Part shown: piece after piece, positions 33,812-44,580 of the stretch
Layout: every line of letters begins with the position of its first letter
Position numbering within the stretch: position 1 is the stretch's first letter
Assembly (NCBI RefSeq): GCF_018913465.1
Contig: NZ_JABAPM010000008.1
Span: 1-44,657, forward strand
Source of the DNA: Arcanobacterium phocae
Lineage (GTDB): Bacteria; Actinomycetota; Actinomycetes; Actinomycetales; Actinomycetaceae
DNA length: 44,657 nucleotides
Reading direction: 5' to 3'
Position numbers and translations under genes: made by a program
Notes under the pieces: generated by a model
Told to the model about the DNA's origin: nothing
What the model saw: the letters and a program-made list of their open reading frames with translations, nothing else
The model's database searches: none

Positions 33812-34766
33812 CGTCAGGATCCTGATTATTTGGCATTGCTGTGGTTTCGGGCGCCGATACGTCAGGATGTGATTGCATCGGTGGAATCGGCTGTGCTGGC
33901 GGTGTCACTGGTGCTGAAGGCTGAGTATGCGACGTCGTCTGAGTCAGAATCGTTGGCTGCTCTGATGGCATCGGAGTAGGCGACGCTACGTTTGGATCGT
34001 ACTGTGGTGTAAAACCGTATTCTGGTAGTTCAGTGGTCTGTTCTGGTTCCTTCTTACGAACCAAGAAGAACACGAGTAGTGCAATGGCTGCAATGATCGC
34101 AACTCCGATAGCAATCCACGCCCACAGTGGCATGCCTGAGGTCGCGCCTGCTGGTGCGAAGAGATCGCTGAAGTCAGTATTACCGGTCTTTTCACCTTCA
34201 ACATAGATGCCATTCTTGATAATTGGTTCAAGACCTTCGTAGATAGCGCGGTTACCATCAATCGTTGCGCCATCAGCCTTGATAATCTTTCCTGGTGTAG
34301 CCACAACAACACGTGCATCAACGATGTCCATTAGCATTTTTGCTTCTGCCGGAATCTCGTCAGAAGTATCTTCGCGCATATCGATGACGTATGTTGAATC
34401 AGTTTCGGTGATTTTCTCGCCGTCGATAACTGATTCTGGAGTTTCAAAACTGATCCGGCAGCCGAGGCCATCTTTGGACGGCACTTCGGTCACATCCAGA
34501 TGTTCTATCGCTTCATCTAGTGCGCCAGAAGGTAACTGTGCGACTTCTGGGCTTTTGCGCGCTTCGGCAATGACTTGATTAGCGAAATCGTCGCATGAAG
34601 AGATGTTTTCTTGGCTAAGAAGGCCGTATTGATCATGGAATTCCATTGCAATGGTGGCCGTTCCGTCTTCGTGGATCCCAGCGCCGGCGTCCACATGGCA
34701 GGCGCCTAAGGTCAGGGCAAGTACAGCTGTGGTTGCGTATGTTGCTATCTTCCGTGGCAGTCTCAT
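33798..34766 (-). CDS. LppM-like lipoprotein, copy 2
   Basis: The 322-aa protein has a lipoprotein signal (ALTLGAC, Cys at about 23), then the block HVDAGAGIHEDGTATIAMEF that marks the LppM family. A single membrane helix (about 215-240, ending VRKK) and a proline/threonine-rich cytoplasmic-type tail follow. LppM of mycobacteria is known to affect phagosome maturation; the biochemical role is unclear. It is a tandem paralogue of the gene at 34897-35763, with the same domain order and matching motifs. Confidence 0.82.
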   Translation of the reverse strand: MRLPRKIATYATTAVLALTLGACHVDAGAGIHEDGTATIAMEFHDQYGLLSQENISSCDDFANQVIAEARKSPEVAQLPSGALDEAIEHLDVTEVPSKDGLGCRISFETPESVIDGEKITETDSTYVIDMREDTSDEIPAEAKMLMDIVDARVVVATPGKIIKADGATIDGNRAIYEGLEPIIKNGIYVEGEKTGNTDFSDLFAPAGATSGMPLWAWIAIGVAIIAAIALLVFFLVRKKEPEQTTELPEYGFTPQYDPNVASPTPMPSEQPTILTQTTSHTQPSAPVTPPAQPIPPMQSHPDVSAPETTAMPNNQDPDDELK

Positions 34767-34825
34767 ATCGGCCTTTCGAATTTGGTGTACGTATTGTCAA
34801 AAAGTCTACTATAGTTATCGGCTTA

Positions 34826-34882
34826 AAATTATGACCCTAGAGGTTATATGGCCGTGGAGACCATCCGCTAGGGTCATAATTT
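34826..34882 (-). terminator. 15-bp inverted repeat between the two LppM-like genes
   Basis: AAATTATGACCCTAG (34826-34840) and CTAGGGTCATAATTT (34868-34882) are perfectly complementary with a 27-nt loop. On the minus strand the second arm ends in TTTT, so it may terminate the upstream copy. The long loop and AT-rich ends also permit a regulatory role. Confidence 0.5.
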
Positions 34883-34896
34883 AGTGGGACGAATAG

Positions 34897-35763
34897 TTAT
34901 CGCAGTTGCGGTTCGTCGTCGTGATTACCAGCTTGCATTTCAGGTTCAGATAATGCTTCTGCGTTAATGTCGTCAACGGTTGGCTGGGCTAAGTCCCCCG
35001 GCTGAGTCGGTTCAGCTGGTGTAGCGGAAGTAGGCATCATCGGCGCATCTGGATTATGGTACGGAGCCGGTGTTAGCTCAGTAGTTGGCTTCTTACGGAT
35101 AAGCAGGAAGATCAACACGCCAATAACAACGACGATGCCAACTCCGGCAACGATCCAGATCCATAGCGGAGTAGCAGAATTCTGCCCAATCTTTGCATCG
35201 TCTAGTGAGCCAGTGCCTTCTTTATGACCCTCAACAGTAATGCCCTTAACGATTGTGCTCAAAGACTTATATGTTGCTATGTTGCCGTTAATTTCGGCCC
35301 CTTCAGCTTTAATGATATCGCCGGGCATCGCAATGGTTAAAGTGAAAGTCCCCATGCTTTCAAGCATGCTTAGTTGAGCTGGAGGTACCTGCTGGCTGGT
35401 ATCCTCGGTGGAAAAAATAAATGTGTCATCGGTTTCCTTGAGGTTTTTGCCGTCGATAGCACTTTTCTCTGACTCGGCAGTGAAACGGCAACCAAGATGA
35501 CCATCGGTGCTTATGTCCGTAACCTTAACCTCGCCAGATCCACCTGGAACTTGGCTCTTGATCGCGGTTAGAAGGTCATCGCAACTATCCCCAGCACCCA
35601 GAGCGGCGAGTTTTCCGTCGTCGTCGTGCAATTCGACGACTGAGTTGACATTTCCATCGGGATGAATGCCGACGCCGAGGTCAACATGGCATGCACTGAG
35701 CGATACGGTAGCTGTCGCAGCAAGCGCAAAAAGAGCAAACTTCTTCAGTGAATATGAGGTCAT
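34897..35763 (-). CDS. LppM-like lipoprotein, copy 1
   Basis: The 288-aa protein has a lipoprotein signal with SLSAC (Cys at about 25) and the LppM block HVDLGVGIHPDGNVNSVVEL. Cys-containing GDSCDDLL and GHLGCRF segments are shared with its neighbour. One membrane helix lies at about 205-228 and is followed by RKKPTTE and a proline-rich tail. The tail contacts the cytoplasm if the domain is outside. It has AAGGAATTCC-type sequence before the ATG. Its own upstream gap separates it from pckG, which is divergent. Confidence 0.82.
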   Translation of the reverse strand: MTSYSLKKFALFALAATATVSLSACHVDLGVGIHPDGNVNSVVELHDDDGKLAALGAGDSCDDLLTAIKSQVPGGSGEVKVTDISTDGHLGCRFTAESEKSAIDGKNLKETDDTFIFSTEDTSQQVPPAQLSMLESMGTFTLTIAMPGDIIKAEGAEINGNIATYKSLSTIVKGITVEGHKEGTGSLDDAKIGQNSATPLWIWIVAGVGIVVVIGVLIFLLIRKKPTTELTPAPYHNPDAPMMPTSATPAEPTQPGDLAQPTVDDINAEALSEPEMQAGNHDDEPQLR

Positions 35764-36097
35764 AGGAATTCCTTTTCAACGTTTTATAAGTGATTCTAGG
35801 GAACAACGGCGTTTACGGCTAGTGCGATAACAAAATATCGGAAGCAATGAGGTGACCTAAGTGCGTCGATACATCGTTAACGGGCGATAGTGCGTTGTGT
35901 CACTCATCGTCTCTAAGCGAACATGAGTAGGTCTACCTAACCTCGAGAAAATTGTGATATAGCAGGGGTTTGGAAGGAACGATCCGGGAAATTGTGAATG
36001 TTCGGGTCCGATAGTCCCAGTAAAAACGTCGCTATCCCGGTAGCATAGTTATTGGCATAAAAACCATTCGTCGTCGTCAACTCTAGGAGGAAAAAGG
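35764..36097 (+). promoter_or_regulatory. divergent regulatory gap before pckG
   Basis: The 334-bp gap holds no gene. AAATTGTGA occurs twice, at about 35950 and 35990. ATCGTTAACGGGCGAT and other short inverted sequences are present but no site matches a well-known operator with certainty. The pckG ribosome site AGGAGG lies at 36085-36090. Confidence 0.35.
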
Positions 36098-37948
36098 ATG
36101 ACTGACATGTACACTATCGAGGCTGTTCGCGAAGGGGCACCATCGGTTGCCCCGGCCGATTTGGTCGAGTGGGTTACCAAGGTAGCTAACCTGACCGAGC
36201 CAAAGAACATTGAGTGGGCTGATGGATCTCAGGAAGAATGGGATCGCCTCACTTCGATGATGGTTGAATCAGGAATGTTCACCCGTTTGAACCCAGAGAA
36301 GCGTCCGAACTCCTTCCTCGCTCGTTCGCTTCCATCGGACGTGGCTCGTGTTGAGTCCCGTACCTTCATCTGCTCCGAGAAGGAAGAAGATGCAGGTCCA
36401 ACCAACCACTGGGCAGATCCAAAGGAAATGAAGGAAACCCTCATTGGTGAGAAGGGTGTTTTCCGCGGTGCAATGCACGGTCGTACCATGTACGTCATTC
36501 CATTCTCCATGGGTCCATTGGGTGGTCCGATTTCTCAGCTAGGTATCGAGCTTACTGACTCCCCATACGTTGTTGTTAACATGCGTATCATGACCCGCAT
36601 GGGTATCAAGGCTCTTGAGCTTATCGCTGAAGGTAAGCAGTGGGTCCCAGCAGTTCACTCTGTTGGTTCACCTCTGGAAGATGGCCAGGAAGACACCACA
36701 TGGCCATGCAACGATGAGAAGTACATTACCCACTTCCCAGAGACCAATGAAATCTGGTCCTTCGGTTCCGGTTACGGCGGCAACGCACTTCTTGGTAAGA
36801 AGTGTTTCGCTCTTCGTATTGCTTCGACCATGGCTCGTCGCGATACTTGGATGGCTGAGCACATGCTCATCCTCCGCCTCACCAACGAAAAGACTGGTCG
36901 TCAGTTCCACGTAACAGCTGCATTCCCATCAGCTTGTGGTAAGACCAACCTCGCTATGCTCCAGCCAACCATTGCTGGCTACAAGGTTGAGACCGTCGGT
37001 GACGACATCGCATGGATGCGCCCAGGTGAAGATGGCCGCCTACGCGCCATCAACCCAGAGGCTGGCTTCTTCGGCGTTGCCCCAGGTACCTCCTACAAGA
37101 CCAACCCAATGGCTATGGACACCATGCGTGCAAACACCATCTTCACCAACGTCGCATTGACCGACGACGGCGATGTTTGGTGGGAAGGCATCGACGGCGA
37201 GACCCCAGATCACTTGATCGACTGGCACGGCAATGACTGGACCCCAGAGTCCGGCGAGCCAGCAGCTCACCCGAACTCCCGCTTTACCACTCCAGCTTCT
37301 CAGTGCCCAATCATTTGCCCTGATTGGGAAGCTCCAGAAGGCGTTGCGGTTGACGCAATCCTCTTCGGTGGCCGTCGTGCAAACAACGTTCCACTCGTTG
37401 CTGAGCAGTACACCCCAGCTCACGGTGTCTTCATTGGCGCAAACGTTTCTTCCGAAGTTACCGCTGCAGCTCTTGACGTCAAGGCTGGCGCACTCCGCCA
37501 CGATCCATTCGCAATGCTCCCATTCTGTGGCTACAACATGGCTGACTACTGGGGTCACTGGCTCGAGATGCAAGAAGAGCTTGGCGAGAAGTTCCCGAAG
37601 GTCTACCAGGTCAACTGGTTCCGCAAGGATGCCAACGGTAAGTTCCTCTGGCCAGGATTCGGCGATAACTCCCGCGTTCTTGACTGGATCGTTCGTCGCG
37701 TTGCTGGCGAAGTTGAAGCTGTTGAGGGTATGACTGGTCTCTACCCGAAGCGTGAAGACTTCAACCTTGAAGGCTCCGGCGTTTCCGAAGCTGATTGGGA
37801 AGCAATGTACACCCTTGATCCAGAAGCTTGGGAAGCTGAAACAGTTGAGACTGAAGAGTACTTCGCTAAGTTCGGTGACAGCGTTCCAGAAGCTCTTATG
37901 GACGAGCTCGCAGCTCTCCGTGAGCGCATCGCAGCTGCTAAGAACTGA
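36098..37948 (+). CDS. pckG: phosphoenolpyruvate carboxykinase (GTP)
   Basis: The 616-aa length is typical of the GTP-dependent enzyme. [12 protein letters not shown] (about 278-289) is the P-loop with the reactive Cys, and [10 protein letters not shown] is the second kinase motif. [12 protein letters not shown] is the nucleotide-binding block and [13 protein letters not shown] lies near the C-terminus. It converts oxaloacetate and GTP to phosphoenolpyruvate and CO2, linking the TCA cycle to gluconeogenesis. Codons are those of a highly expressed gene. AGGAGG precedes the ATG and a strong terminator follows. Confidence 0.97.
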   Translation: MTDMYTIEAVREGAPSVAPADLVEWVTKVANLTEPKNIEWADGSQEEWDRLTSMMVESGMFTRLNPEKRPNSFLARSLPSDVARVESRTFICSEKEEDAGPTNHWADPKEMKETLIGEKGVFRGAMHGRTMYVIPFSMGPLGGPISQLGIELTDSPYVVVNMRIMTRMGIKALELIAEGKQWVPAVHSVGSPLEDGQEDTTWPCNDEKYITHFPETNEIWSFGSGYGGNALLGKKCFALRIASTMARRDTWMAEHMLILRLTNEKTGRQFHVTAAFPSACGKTNLAMLQPTIAGYKVETVGDDIAWMRPGEDGRLRAINPEAGFFGVAPGTSYKTNPMAMDTMRANTIFTNVALTDDGDVWWEGIDGETPDHLIDWHGNDWTPESGEPAAHPNSRFTTPASQCPIICPDWEAPEGVAVDAILFGGRRANNVPLVAEQYTPAHGVFIGANVSSEVTAAALDVKAGALRHDPFAMLPFCGYNMADYWGHWLEMQEELGEKFPKVYQVNWFRKDANGKFLWPGFGDNSRVLDWIVRRVAGEVEAVEGMTGLYPKREDFNLEGSGVSEADWEAMYTLDPEAWEAETVETEEYFAKFGDSVPEALMDELAALRERIAAAKN

Positions 37949-37970
37949 ATGTAGCTAAGCTATTAAGCTA

Positions 37971-38006
37971 AAAATGTGGCTCGGGTTTTCCCGAGCCACA
38001 TTTTTT
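37971..38006 (+). terminator. terminator of pckG
   Basis: A 15-bp perfect stem (37971-37985 with 37990-38004) with loop TTTT ends in a run of six T. It lies 23 bp after the stop. Confidence 0.95.
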
Positions 38007-38099
38007 GCGTCCACAATATGAAATTGGGCCTGCCAGCCATAGAACTCATCATTGCTAGACGATAAAATATAGAGAGTTCAATCCAACGGAGGAGGAACA

Positions 38100-38999
38100 A
38101 TGAAGCCGTTCGCAGGTAGCATGTCGATTCCTGGCTGGTCACGTATTTATGCTGGCAAGGTACATGACATGTATATTCCAGTTGATCAGCAATGGCATGC
38201 TGGTAACGAAACTATGCTTGTTGTCGCCTCTGATCGAATCTCGGTGCAAGACCGTGTTGTTCCAACTATCATTCCAGGTAAAGGAGAGCTCCTTACTAAG
38301 CTTGCATTATGGTGGTTTGAACGGCTCGACGATATCGTCCACAACCATTTAACAAGTGCGCAGGTGCCAGCTGAGGTAGCAGGACGAGCCATGATCGTCC
38401 GTCGCCTCCGCATGTACCCAGTCGAATGCACGGTTGCTGGATATATGACTGACACTATGCTCGATGAATATCAGAAAACGGGTGCGGTTAATGGCGTCGA
38501 GTTGCCAGCCGGTTTGCACGAAGGTGATCAGTTGCCAGCTCCTATTTTTCTGCCGGCGCGTAAGGGTGCCGTCGAAGCTGACGATGTTGACATCACTTTC
38601 GATGAATTTTCCTACATTGTTGGTGTGGATGCGGCGCGTTTAATTCGGCGTATATCACTAGCAATATATGAGCGAGGCCATGACGTGTGTATGGATGCAG
38701 GAATTATCTTGGCTACATGCAAACTTGAGTTTGGCTCATCTGCTGACGCTGGCGACGATGAAATTATTTTGGCGGACGAAGTTCTCACCCCGGACTCTGC
38801 AACTTTGTGGTTAAAAGATGACTATGTCCCTGGGCGGTCGCAAACGGCAATGGGGAAGCAATTTGTGCGCCGGTGGTTGGCTAGTACTGGTTGGGACCGT
38901 AACGCCGGAACTCCACCTCCGCCGTTGCCACATCACCTCGTTACTGCAACGCTGGAACGTTATCAAACAGTAGTAAAGATGCTCACTGAGACGAAATAG
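38100..38999 (+). CDS. purC: SAICAR synthase
   Basis: The 299-aa protein is the standalone PurC of the longer type. It has GWSRIYAGKVHDMYIP at the N-terminus (GKVRD-like ATP loop), VVASDRISVQDRVVPT, and MYPVECTVAGYMTD, the conserved RxxECVVRGY-type block. It joins CAIR and aspartate in purine biosynthesis. GGAGGAGG precedes the ATG. No other pur gene is adjacent in the window. Confidence 0.95.
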   Translation: MKPFAGSMSIPGWSRIYAGKVHDMYIPVDQQWHAGNETMLVVASDRISVQDRVVPTIIPGKGELLTKLALWWFERLDDIVHNHLTSAQVPAEVAGRAMIVRRLRMYPVECTVAGYMTDTMLDEYQKTGAVNGVELPAGLHEGDQLPAPIFLPARKGAVEADDVDITFDEFSYIVGVDAARLIRRISLAIYERGHDVCMDAGIILATCKLEFGSSADAGDDEIILADEVLTPDSATLWLKDDYVPGRSQTAMGKQFVRRWLASTGWDRNAGTPPPPLPHHLVTATLERYQTVVKMLTETK

Positions 39000-39004
39000 C
39001 GTCT

Positions 39005-39028
39005 TGTACGTGGCGCATACCACGTACA
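39005..39028 (+). other. short inverted repeat after purC
   Basis: TGTACGTGG and CCACGTACA pair over 9 bp with a 6-nt loop, 6 nt after the purC stop. No T-run follows, so it is either a weak terminator or an operator for the gdhA promoter beyond. Confidence 0.4.
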
Positions 39029-39099
39029 TAGAATGAGATGATTAGTAAAGACTGGGCGTTCGTCCTTTTCGAAATATGTATCTGCGGTTTACTCTGTGA

Positions 39100-40467
<1,368 letters not shown>

Positions 40468-40484
40468 TTTATCGTTAGATAGAC

Positions 40485-40519
40485 GTGGGGACGTAACGAG
40501 GTTGCGTCCCCACTGTTGT
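40485..40519 (+). terminator. terminator of gdhA
   Basis: GTGGGGACGTAAC and GTTGCGTCCCCAC pair over 13 bp with one G-T pair and loop GAG. TGTTGTTT follows. Confidence 0.8.
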
Positions 40520-40555
40520 TTATCGACGACGACGCAACCGTCTACAATACTTAGT

Positions 40556-40912
40556 ATGAAGAGAAAAGTTGATCCGGCGGCAGGAATGTCACTTGTGCGA
40601 TCATTTGCTCGTGGTGATGAGTTGACGGTGTCGCAACAACGGATGGCGGTACGGTTCGCGTTAGAAGAATTTGCGAGTCGTCACCCTGGGCGATCGGTAG
40701 AAATCCGAGTGCCGTGGGCTGGGGCAGTGCAGGCTATCGATGGCCCAGTGCATACCCGTGGTACACCGCCGAATGTGGTGGAAATGGATGCGCAGACATG
40801 GCTGGAATTGGCCGTCGGAAAACCGGCCTCAGGAACAATCAAGGCGAGCGGGTCGCGCTCAAACTTGGAAGAGTTTTTGCCGTTATTTGGCTCTGGGCAA
40901 CTTGGTGAATAA
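40556..40912 (+). CDS. actinobacterial SCP_3 sterol-carrier-like protein
   Basis: The 118-aa protein matches the actinobacterial sterol carrier family (SCP_3). It has VEIRVPWAGAVQAIDGP, HTRGTPPNVVEMDAQTWLELA and GTIKASGSRSNLEEFLPLF. The fold is predicted to bind a lipid-like ligand in the cytoplasm; no function is established. The frame is open upstream into gdhA, but TACAAT lies 7 nt before the ATG at 40556 and the family begins here. In related genomes it often sits near purine genes, as purC does here. Confidence 0.88.
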   Translation: MKRKVDPAAGMSLVRSFARGDELTVSQQRMAVRFALEEFASRHPGRSVEIRVPWAGAVQAIDGPVHTRGTPPNVVEMDAQTWLELAVGKPASGTIKASGSRSNLEEFLPLFGSGQLGE

Positions 40913-40994
40913 CCAGCAGAAATAGGGTGAAAAGGGTACAGAAATGTTCCAGCCAGGCCATCTGGCCCGGCTGGATAACAAATCTTCGTGCGCG

Positions 40995-41228
40995 TCACTT
41001 ATGTGGCGGCATCCAATCGTCCTCGTCCCAGTCTACTGCTGGGGGTACATCATACGAATCGTAATCTGACCAATCGCCATCCGATTCATCGGAAGCATCA
41101 TCAGCAGACGAAGCGCTGGATTTCGCAACCAGCTCTCTTTCAAGGGCTGCGTAATCCGTTTCAGGACTGAAATACTTTAGATCACGTGCGACTTTTCGCT
41201 GTTTGGCTCTTTGACGGCCGCGTCCCAT
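40995..41228 (-). CDS. DUF3073 protein
   Basis: The 77-aa protein begins MGRGRQRAKQRKVARDLKYF, the defining block of DUF3073, and continues SPETDYAALERELVAK into an acidic tail rich in D, S and W. It is small, highly charged and found in most actinobacteria; the role is unknown. The frame continues to 41282, but the family always starts at MGRGR and GAGGGGGG lies upstream of that ATG, so 41228 is preferred. Confidence 0.92.
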   Translation of the reverse strand: MGRGRQRAKQRKVARDLKYFSPETDYAALERELVAKSSASSADDASDESDGDWSDYDSYDVPPAVDWDEDDWMPPHK

Positions 41229-41585
41229 CGGGATCCGACCCCCCTCAACTCGTTTTGGGGCGACGCGAGGTGGCCCCTTCATGTACTTAATTGTTCTCGT
41301 TGAACTACTTTACAACGAATCGGTCCCTAATCTCCACGTGGAGGTAAAGGAATTAGAATTTTCCCACTATTCGCCACCTTATTTTCCAGTAATAATTCAG
41401 TAATGCGACTTCGGGTTAATGTCTTATACATCTGTAGTTGGGGTACATTTGTGGGAAATCATATCTAGGTCGTACATTCCTTATTTAATGTTCGTTTTAT
41501 AATTGAAGTGGACAATTTGTAATCAAGCATTTATAGAGACAAATCGTTATATATGTTGGCTTTATGGTGCGGAAGGAAAGATATA
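41229..41585 (+). promoter_or_regulatory. AT-rich divergent gap before the BldC-like gene
   Basis: No gene is visible. CTCCACGTGGAG (41332-41343) is a perfect 12-bp palindrome. TATAAT (41498-41503) is a likely -10 for the regulator gene, about 80 bp upstream of its ATG, though the -35 is poor. Confidence 0.45.
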
Positions 41586-41777
41586 ATGACCGAGTTTGAT
41601 ACTGAGCTCATGACCCCTGCTGAAGTTGCAGCACTTTTCCGTGTAGACCCAAAGACTGTTGCTCGCTGGTCTGATTCCGGAAAGATCCCATCGATTCGTA
41701 CTCTCGGTGGACACCGTCGCTTCCGCCGTTCAGACATCGTTGCAATCTTGGAGAACAATACAACTGAAATTGACTGA
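41586..41777 (+). CDS. BldC-like MerR-type DNA-binding protein
   Basis: The 63-aa protein is a single winged helix-turn-helix: LMTPAEVAALFRVDPKTVARW then GKIPSIRTLGGHRRFRRSDI. This is almost the textbook BldC sequence, a stand-alone MerR-like domain that controls development in Streptomyces and is widespread in actinobacteria. It binds direct repeats in DNA cooperatively. GGAAGGAAAG precedes the ATG. It is a single-gene unit with a strong terminator. The target genes are not known here. Confidence 0.93.
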   Translation: MTEFDTELMTPAEVAALFRVDPKTVARWSDSGKIPSIRTLGGHRRFRRSDIVAILENNTTEID

Positions 41778-41798
41778 CTTTTTTCGTGTGTGATTGAC

Positions 41799-41835
41799 AA
41801 GTGGGGCGTCAGACTTTTAGTCTGACGCCCCACTT
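41799..41835. terminator. bidirectional terminator after the BldC-like gene
   Basis: A 17-bp perfect stem (41799-41815 with 41819-41835) with loop TTT sits between the convergent ends of the BldC-like gene and the DUF3618 gene and serves both. Confidence 0.9.
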
Positions 41836-41848
41836 TAGTATTGTTAAG

Positions 41849-42199
41849 CTACTTCATTGCTTTGCGGATAATGAGGGCTGCAACGCTGAATGCTACACCA
41901 GCAATAATACCGATAGCTTTTTTATCGCCAGCAGCAGCATCATGAGCCAAGGCTTGCGCCTTTGCTTTAACTTCCTCGACTTTTTCCTTCATAGCTGACG
42001 TTAAATCTTCTTTGAGTACTTGAGGATCAAGCTTCGCGGCAAGCTCATTGACAGTTGCCGTCATTTCTTCCCGAACTCGTTCGATATCACGCTGTATTTC
42101 AGCGGCGCTACGATTATCTTCGATTCCAGCTGGGGCCTCGTAATCAGCAGCTGATTTTGAATGTGCCGCCAAGCGGGCAGCCTCGTTTATATTGCTCAC
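41849..42199 (-). CDS. DUF3618 protein
   Basis: The 116-aa protein has the DUF3618 block RSAAEIQRDIERVREEMTAT followed by VNELAAKLDP, then a coiled helix and a C-terminal membrane helix (about 92-112). It starts within the stop of the preceding holin-like gene (ATGA overlap), the usual actinobacterial arrangement. Both are thought to be membrane-stress or envelope proteins; the role is not established. Confidence 0.92.
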   Translation of the reverse strand: MSNINEAARLAAHSKSAADYEAPAGIEDNRSAAEIQRDIERVREEMTATVNELAAKLDPQVLKEDLTSAMKEKVEEVKAKAQALAHDAAAGDKKAIGIIAGVAFSVAALIIRKAMK

Positions 42200-42630
42200 T
42201 TTTCAAATCCCTTCTTGATGGCCTCAACGTTTTTCACAAGTCCAGCCTTGGGATTGACCGTAGCCTGGGACGCTTTGTCAATTGATTTCTTTCCTACAAG
42301 AGCCAAAATAAGAATGATGACAAGCAAAATACCAGCCGTAATCAGATAGCCGGCCCATATTGGCAGAATTATTGCAAACGCCCATGCAATACCGGTAAAC
42401 AAGAAACCGAGCATATAGAGTGCAAGGATTCCGGCTACTGCCAACAGTACGCCACCGATTCCTAAGCGGGTTACTTTAGCTTTAGCCTGCAGGCCGGTGT
42501 ATTTGATTTCATCGCGAACCAGTGCTGAAAATTGGCTTGTAATTTTAGCGATAAGCTCACCGATCGAACCGCCGGAAGACGGTGTTGATGATTCCACCAT
42601 ATTGATTTGGTTGGTGTGTTCAGTAGCCAC
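42196..42630 (-). CDS. phage-holin-family (YqjE-like) membrane protein
   Basis: The 144-aa protein has the PF07332-type pattern: an amphipathic GELIAKITSQFSALVRDEI helix, then two long hydrophobic helices (about 55-80 and 87-110). Despite the name it is a chromosomal envelope protein in actinobacteria, not a phage lysis gene. It is the first gene of a two-gene operon with DUF3618. Confidence 0.88.
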   Translation of the reverse strand: MATEHTNQINMVESSTPSSGGSIGELIAKITSQFSALVRDEIKYTGLQAKAKVTRLGIGGVLLAVAGILALYMLGFLFTGIAWAFAIILPIWAGYLITAGILLVIILILALVGKKSIDKASQATVNPKAGLVKNVEAIKKGFEK

Positions 42631-42730
42631 GAACTACTCCTTAGTGGGTTTCTCTAGCCCTTGGGTAGATTTAATTTATGTTCCCATTCTTTCATGAATA
42701 CAGTTAAAAGTTCGAGTTTCTATTTAATAA

Positions 42731-44506
42731 TTATGAAAGTCGACCAGACATTTTTGCCATGATTGAGCGAATTGGGCGAAGAAGAATATTTCCTTCTGGT
42801 AAGTTGAACAACTTCAGTAGCCCAACATAAACGATTCCCATGGCAAAAGTGACAACGATGATTGAGATAACTGCCAGCGAAAACGAACTGGCGACATTAC
42901 GGTAGCCGAAGCCGAGCATGATGATAAACCCGAGTGTCCCAGAAATAGCGCCTAGTAGTGTGAGTTTGAGATGGGTCCGGATTATTCTACGTCCGTCAAT
43001 GCCGCCGAGGCGTCGTCGTAACACAACTGCATGGACGATCATGATAACGGTATTTTCCAGCGAGAAAATAATGCACAGTCCAACTACCGTCCACTGTGGC
43101 GGAATAAGCGACATCTGTAAATAGAGTAGCGGTGTGATGATCTGGAAAGGCAGAGCAAGCCAAAAAGCAGTTTTGGTGTCTTCAAAAGCATAGAACACCT
43201 TCATCAGAACCATGTCTGCCGCTGCGAATACTAGACCGAGCGTCATCGCACCCAACACCCAAGCTAGAGCCCAAGCCTCTTGTGGCGTGGAGGTCGGCGT
43301 GACCACTTTAGCTACTGGCACTGCTAAGACGAAAATAAGCGCGGTTGCCAAAATATTGAATACACCGATGGTACGGATTGATACTGAGACATCGGCACGA
43401 ACCGCTGCAAAGTCTGACCGGGCGGCAGCTCGAGACATGCGTGGGAATACCGCCGTGATGATCGATATGGTGACCAACGATGATGGCAGCGAATAGATAG
43501 CGTAGGCGATTGTGTACATGAAGTTGCCAGCAACCAGCGTCGTATCTAGGCCAGCGTCTAAAGCACGTTGCGTAGCTCCGGCAGCAATATTGACCAAGAT
43601 CATGAATGGGACTAGACCCGTAATCATGAGGGCCAAAACCCAGCTACCGGCCCGTCCGACGTCGCCCAAACCCGAGTTACGCCACTGGAAATCAGGACGA
43701 TAACGGATTCCCAAGCGGTGAAGCGGCCAGAACAAGATGACTGCTTGAGAAACGATTCCGAGGGTGGAAACTCCGGCGAGAATCACCGTGGGAGCGCCGG
43801 CCCAGTCCGCTGCTGACGACGGCGCCGTGGAGTCTTCTGGACCGAACAAGATGAGCATGAGGATTAAACCGGCGATGGCAACGATGTTGTTCAGGGCAGG
43901 CGACCACATGTACGGTCCGAACTTTTCATAGGCGTTGAGAATCTGACCAAGGACGGCGTAGAGGCCGTAGAAGAAGATTTGCGGCAGACACCAGAACGAG
44001 AAAATGACGGTGAGCCGGTACCACTCCGTTGACATGGTTGCGGCATAGAAATTAACGATTAGCGGCGCAGCCAAGGTGATCGCTAGTGTTATCGCGCCAA
44101 GGGTAACGAATGAAAAAGTAAGGAGCTTGTTGATGAAGGCGACGCCGTCGGTGCGGGATTTCTCGGTAGCGCGCACGATTGCCGGGACAAGTACCGCGTT
44201 CACCAGTCCGCCCGCGATGATTCCGTACAACAGGTTTGGGACATTGTTAGCGACGTCGAAAGAATTTGCTACCGGAGTGGAAACGCCAACGACTGCGCCC
44301 AGGAGAATTGGCGATCGCACCATACCTAGGGCACGGGAAACAAGGGTTCCGAGGAACATGATGAGCGACGAACGCGCGGCTGACGTTTGATTTTTCTGGG
44401 GGACGACGACGGCGGGCCGCCTGTTGCGTACCTTCATAGTTGCCGACCGAGGCGTTGAACCTTGGCCGTGTCGAGGCGTGAAGCGATTTCCGGAACGAAA
44501 GTGCAT
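42731..44506 (-). CDS. murJ: MurJ (MviN) lipid II flippase
   Basis: The 591-aa protein has about 14 hydrophobic segments and the MVF fold. The segments MFLGTLVSRALGMVRSPILLG, VANNVPNLLYGIIAGGLVNAVLVPAIV and FWCLPQIFFYGLYAVLGQILNAYEKF are diagnostic of MurJ. It moves lipid-linked peptidoglycan precursors across the membrane. The N-terminus has about 45 extra polar residues. TACACT lies 6 nt before the ATG and no ribosome site is seen, so a leaderless transcript is likely. In actinobacteria murJ typically lies near the chromosomal origin-proximal end; this is not testable here. Confidence 0.94.
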   Translation of the reverse strand: MHFRSGNRFTPRHGQGSTPRSATMKVRNRRPAVVVPQKNQTSAARSSLIMFLGTLVSRALGMVRSPILLGAVVGVSTPVANSFDVANNVPNLLYGIIAGGLVNAVLVPAIVRATEKSRTDGVAFINKLLTFSFVTLGAITLAITLAAPLIVNFYAATMSTEWYRLTVIFSFWCLPQIFFYGLYAVLGQILNAYEKFGPYMWSPALNNIVAIAGLILMLILFGPEDSTAPSSAADWAGAPTVILAGVSTLGIVSQAVILFWPLHRLGIRYRPDFQWRNSGLGDVGRAGSWVLALMITGLVPFMILVNIAAGATQRALDAGLDTTLVAGNFMYTIAYAIYSLPSSLVTISIITAVFPRMSRAAARSDFAAVRADVSVSIRTIGVFNILATALIFVLAVPVAKVVTPTSTPQEAWALAWVLGAMTLGLVFAAADMVLMKVFYAFEDTKTAFWLALPFQIITPLLYLQMSLIPPQWTVVGLCIIFSLENTVIMIVHAVVLRRRLGGIDGRRIIRTHLKLTLLGAISGTLGFIIMLGFGYRNVASSFSLAVISIIVVTFAMGIVYVGLLKLFNLPEGNILLRPIRSIMAKMSGRLS

Positions 44507-44580
44507 GGAACTAGTGTACCGGTCTTTTTACGAGGGAGCGGAATATGAAAATTTCCCCTTGCTATGGCAAGAGGAAATAA

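Noticed and set aside
35949-36000. CRP/GlxR-type operator before pckG
   Set aside because: Only TGTGA half-sites (twice AAATTGTGA) are present. The matching TCACA halves at the right spacing are missing.
42196-42630. Holin-like gene as evidence for a prophage
   Set aside because: The pair with DUF3618 is a standard chromosomal actinobacterial arrangement and no other phage gene is nearby.
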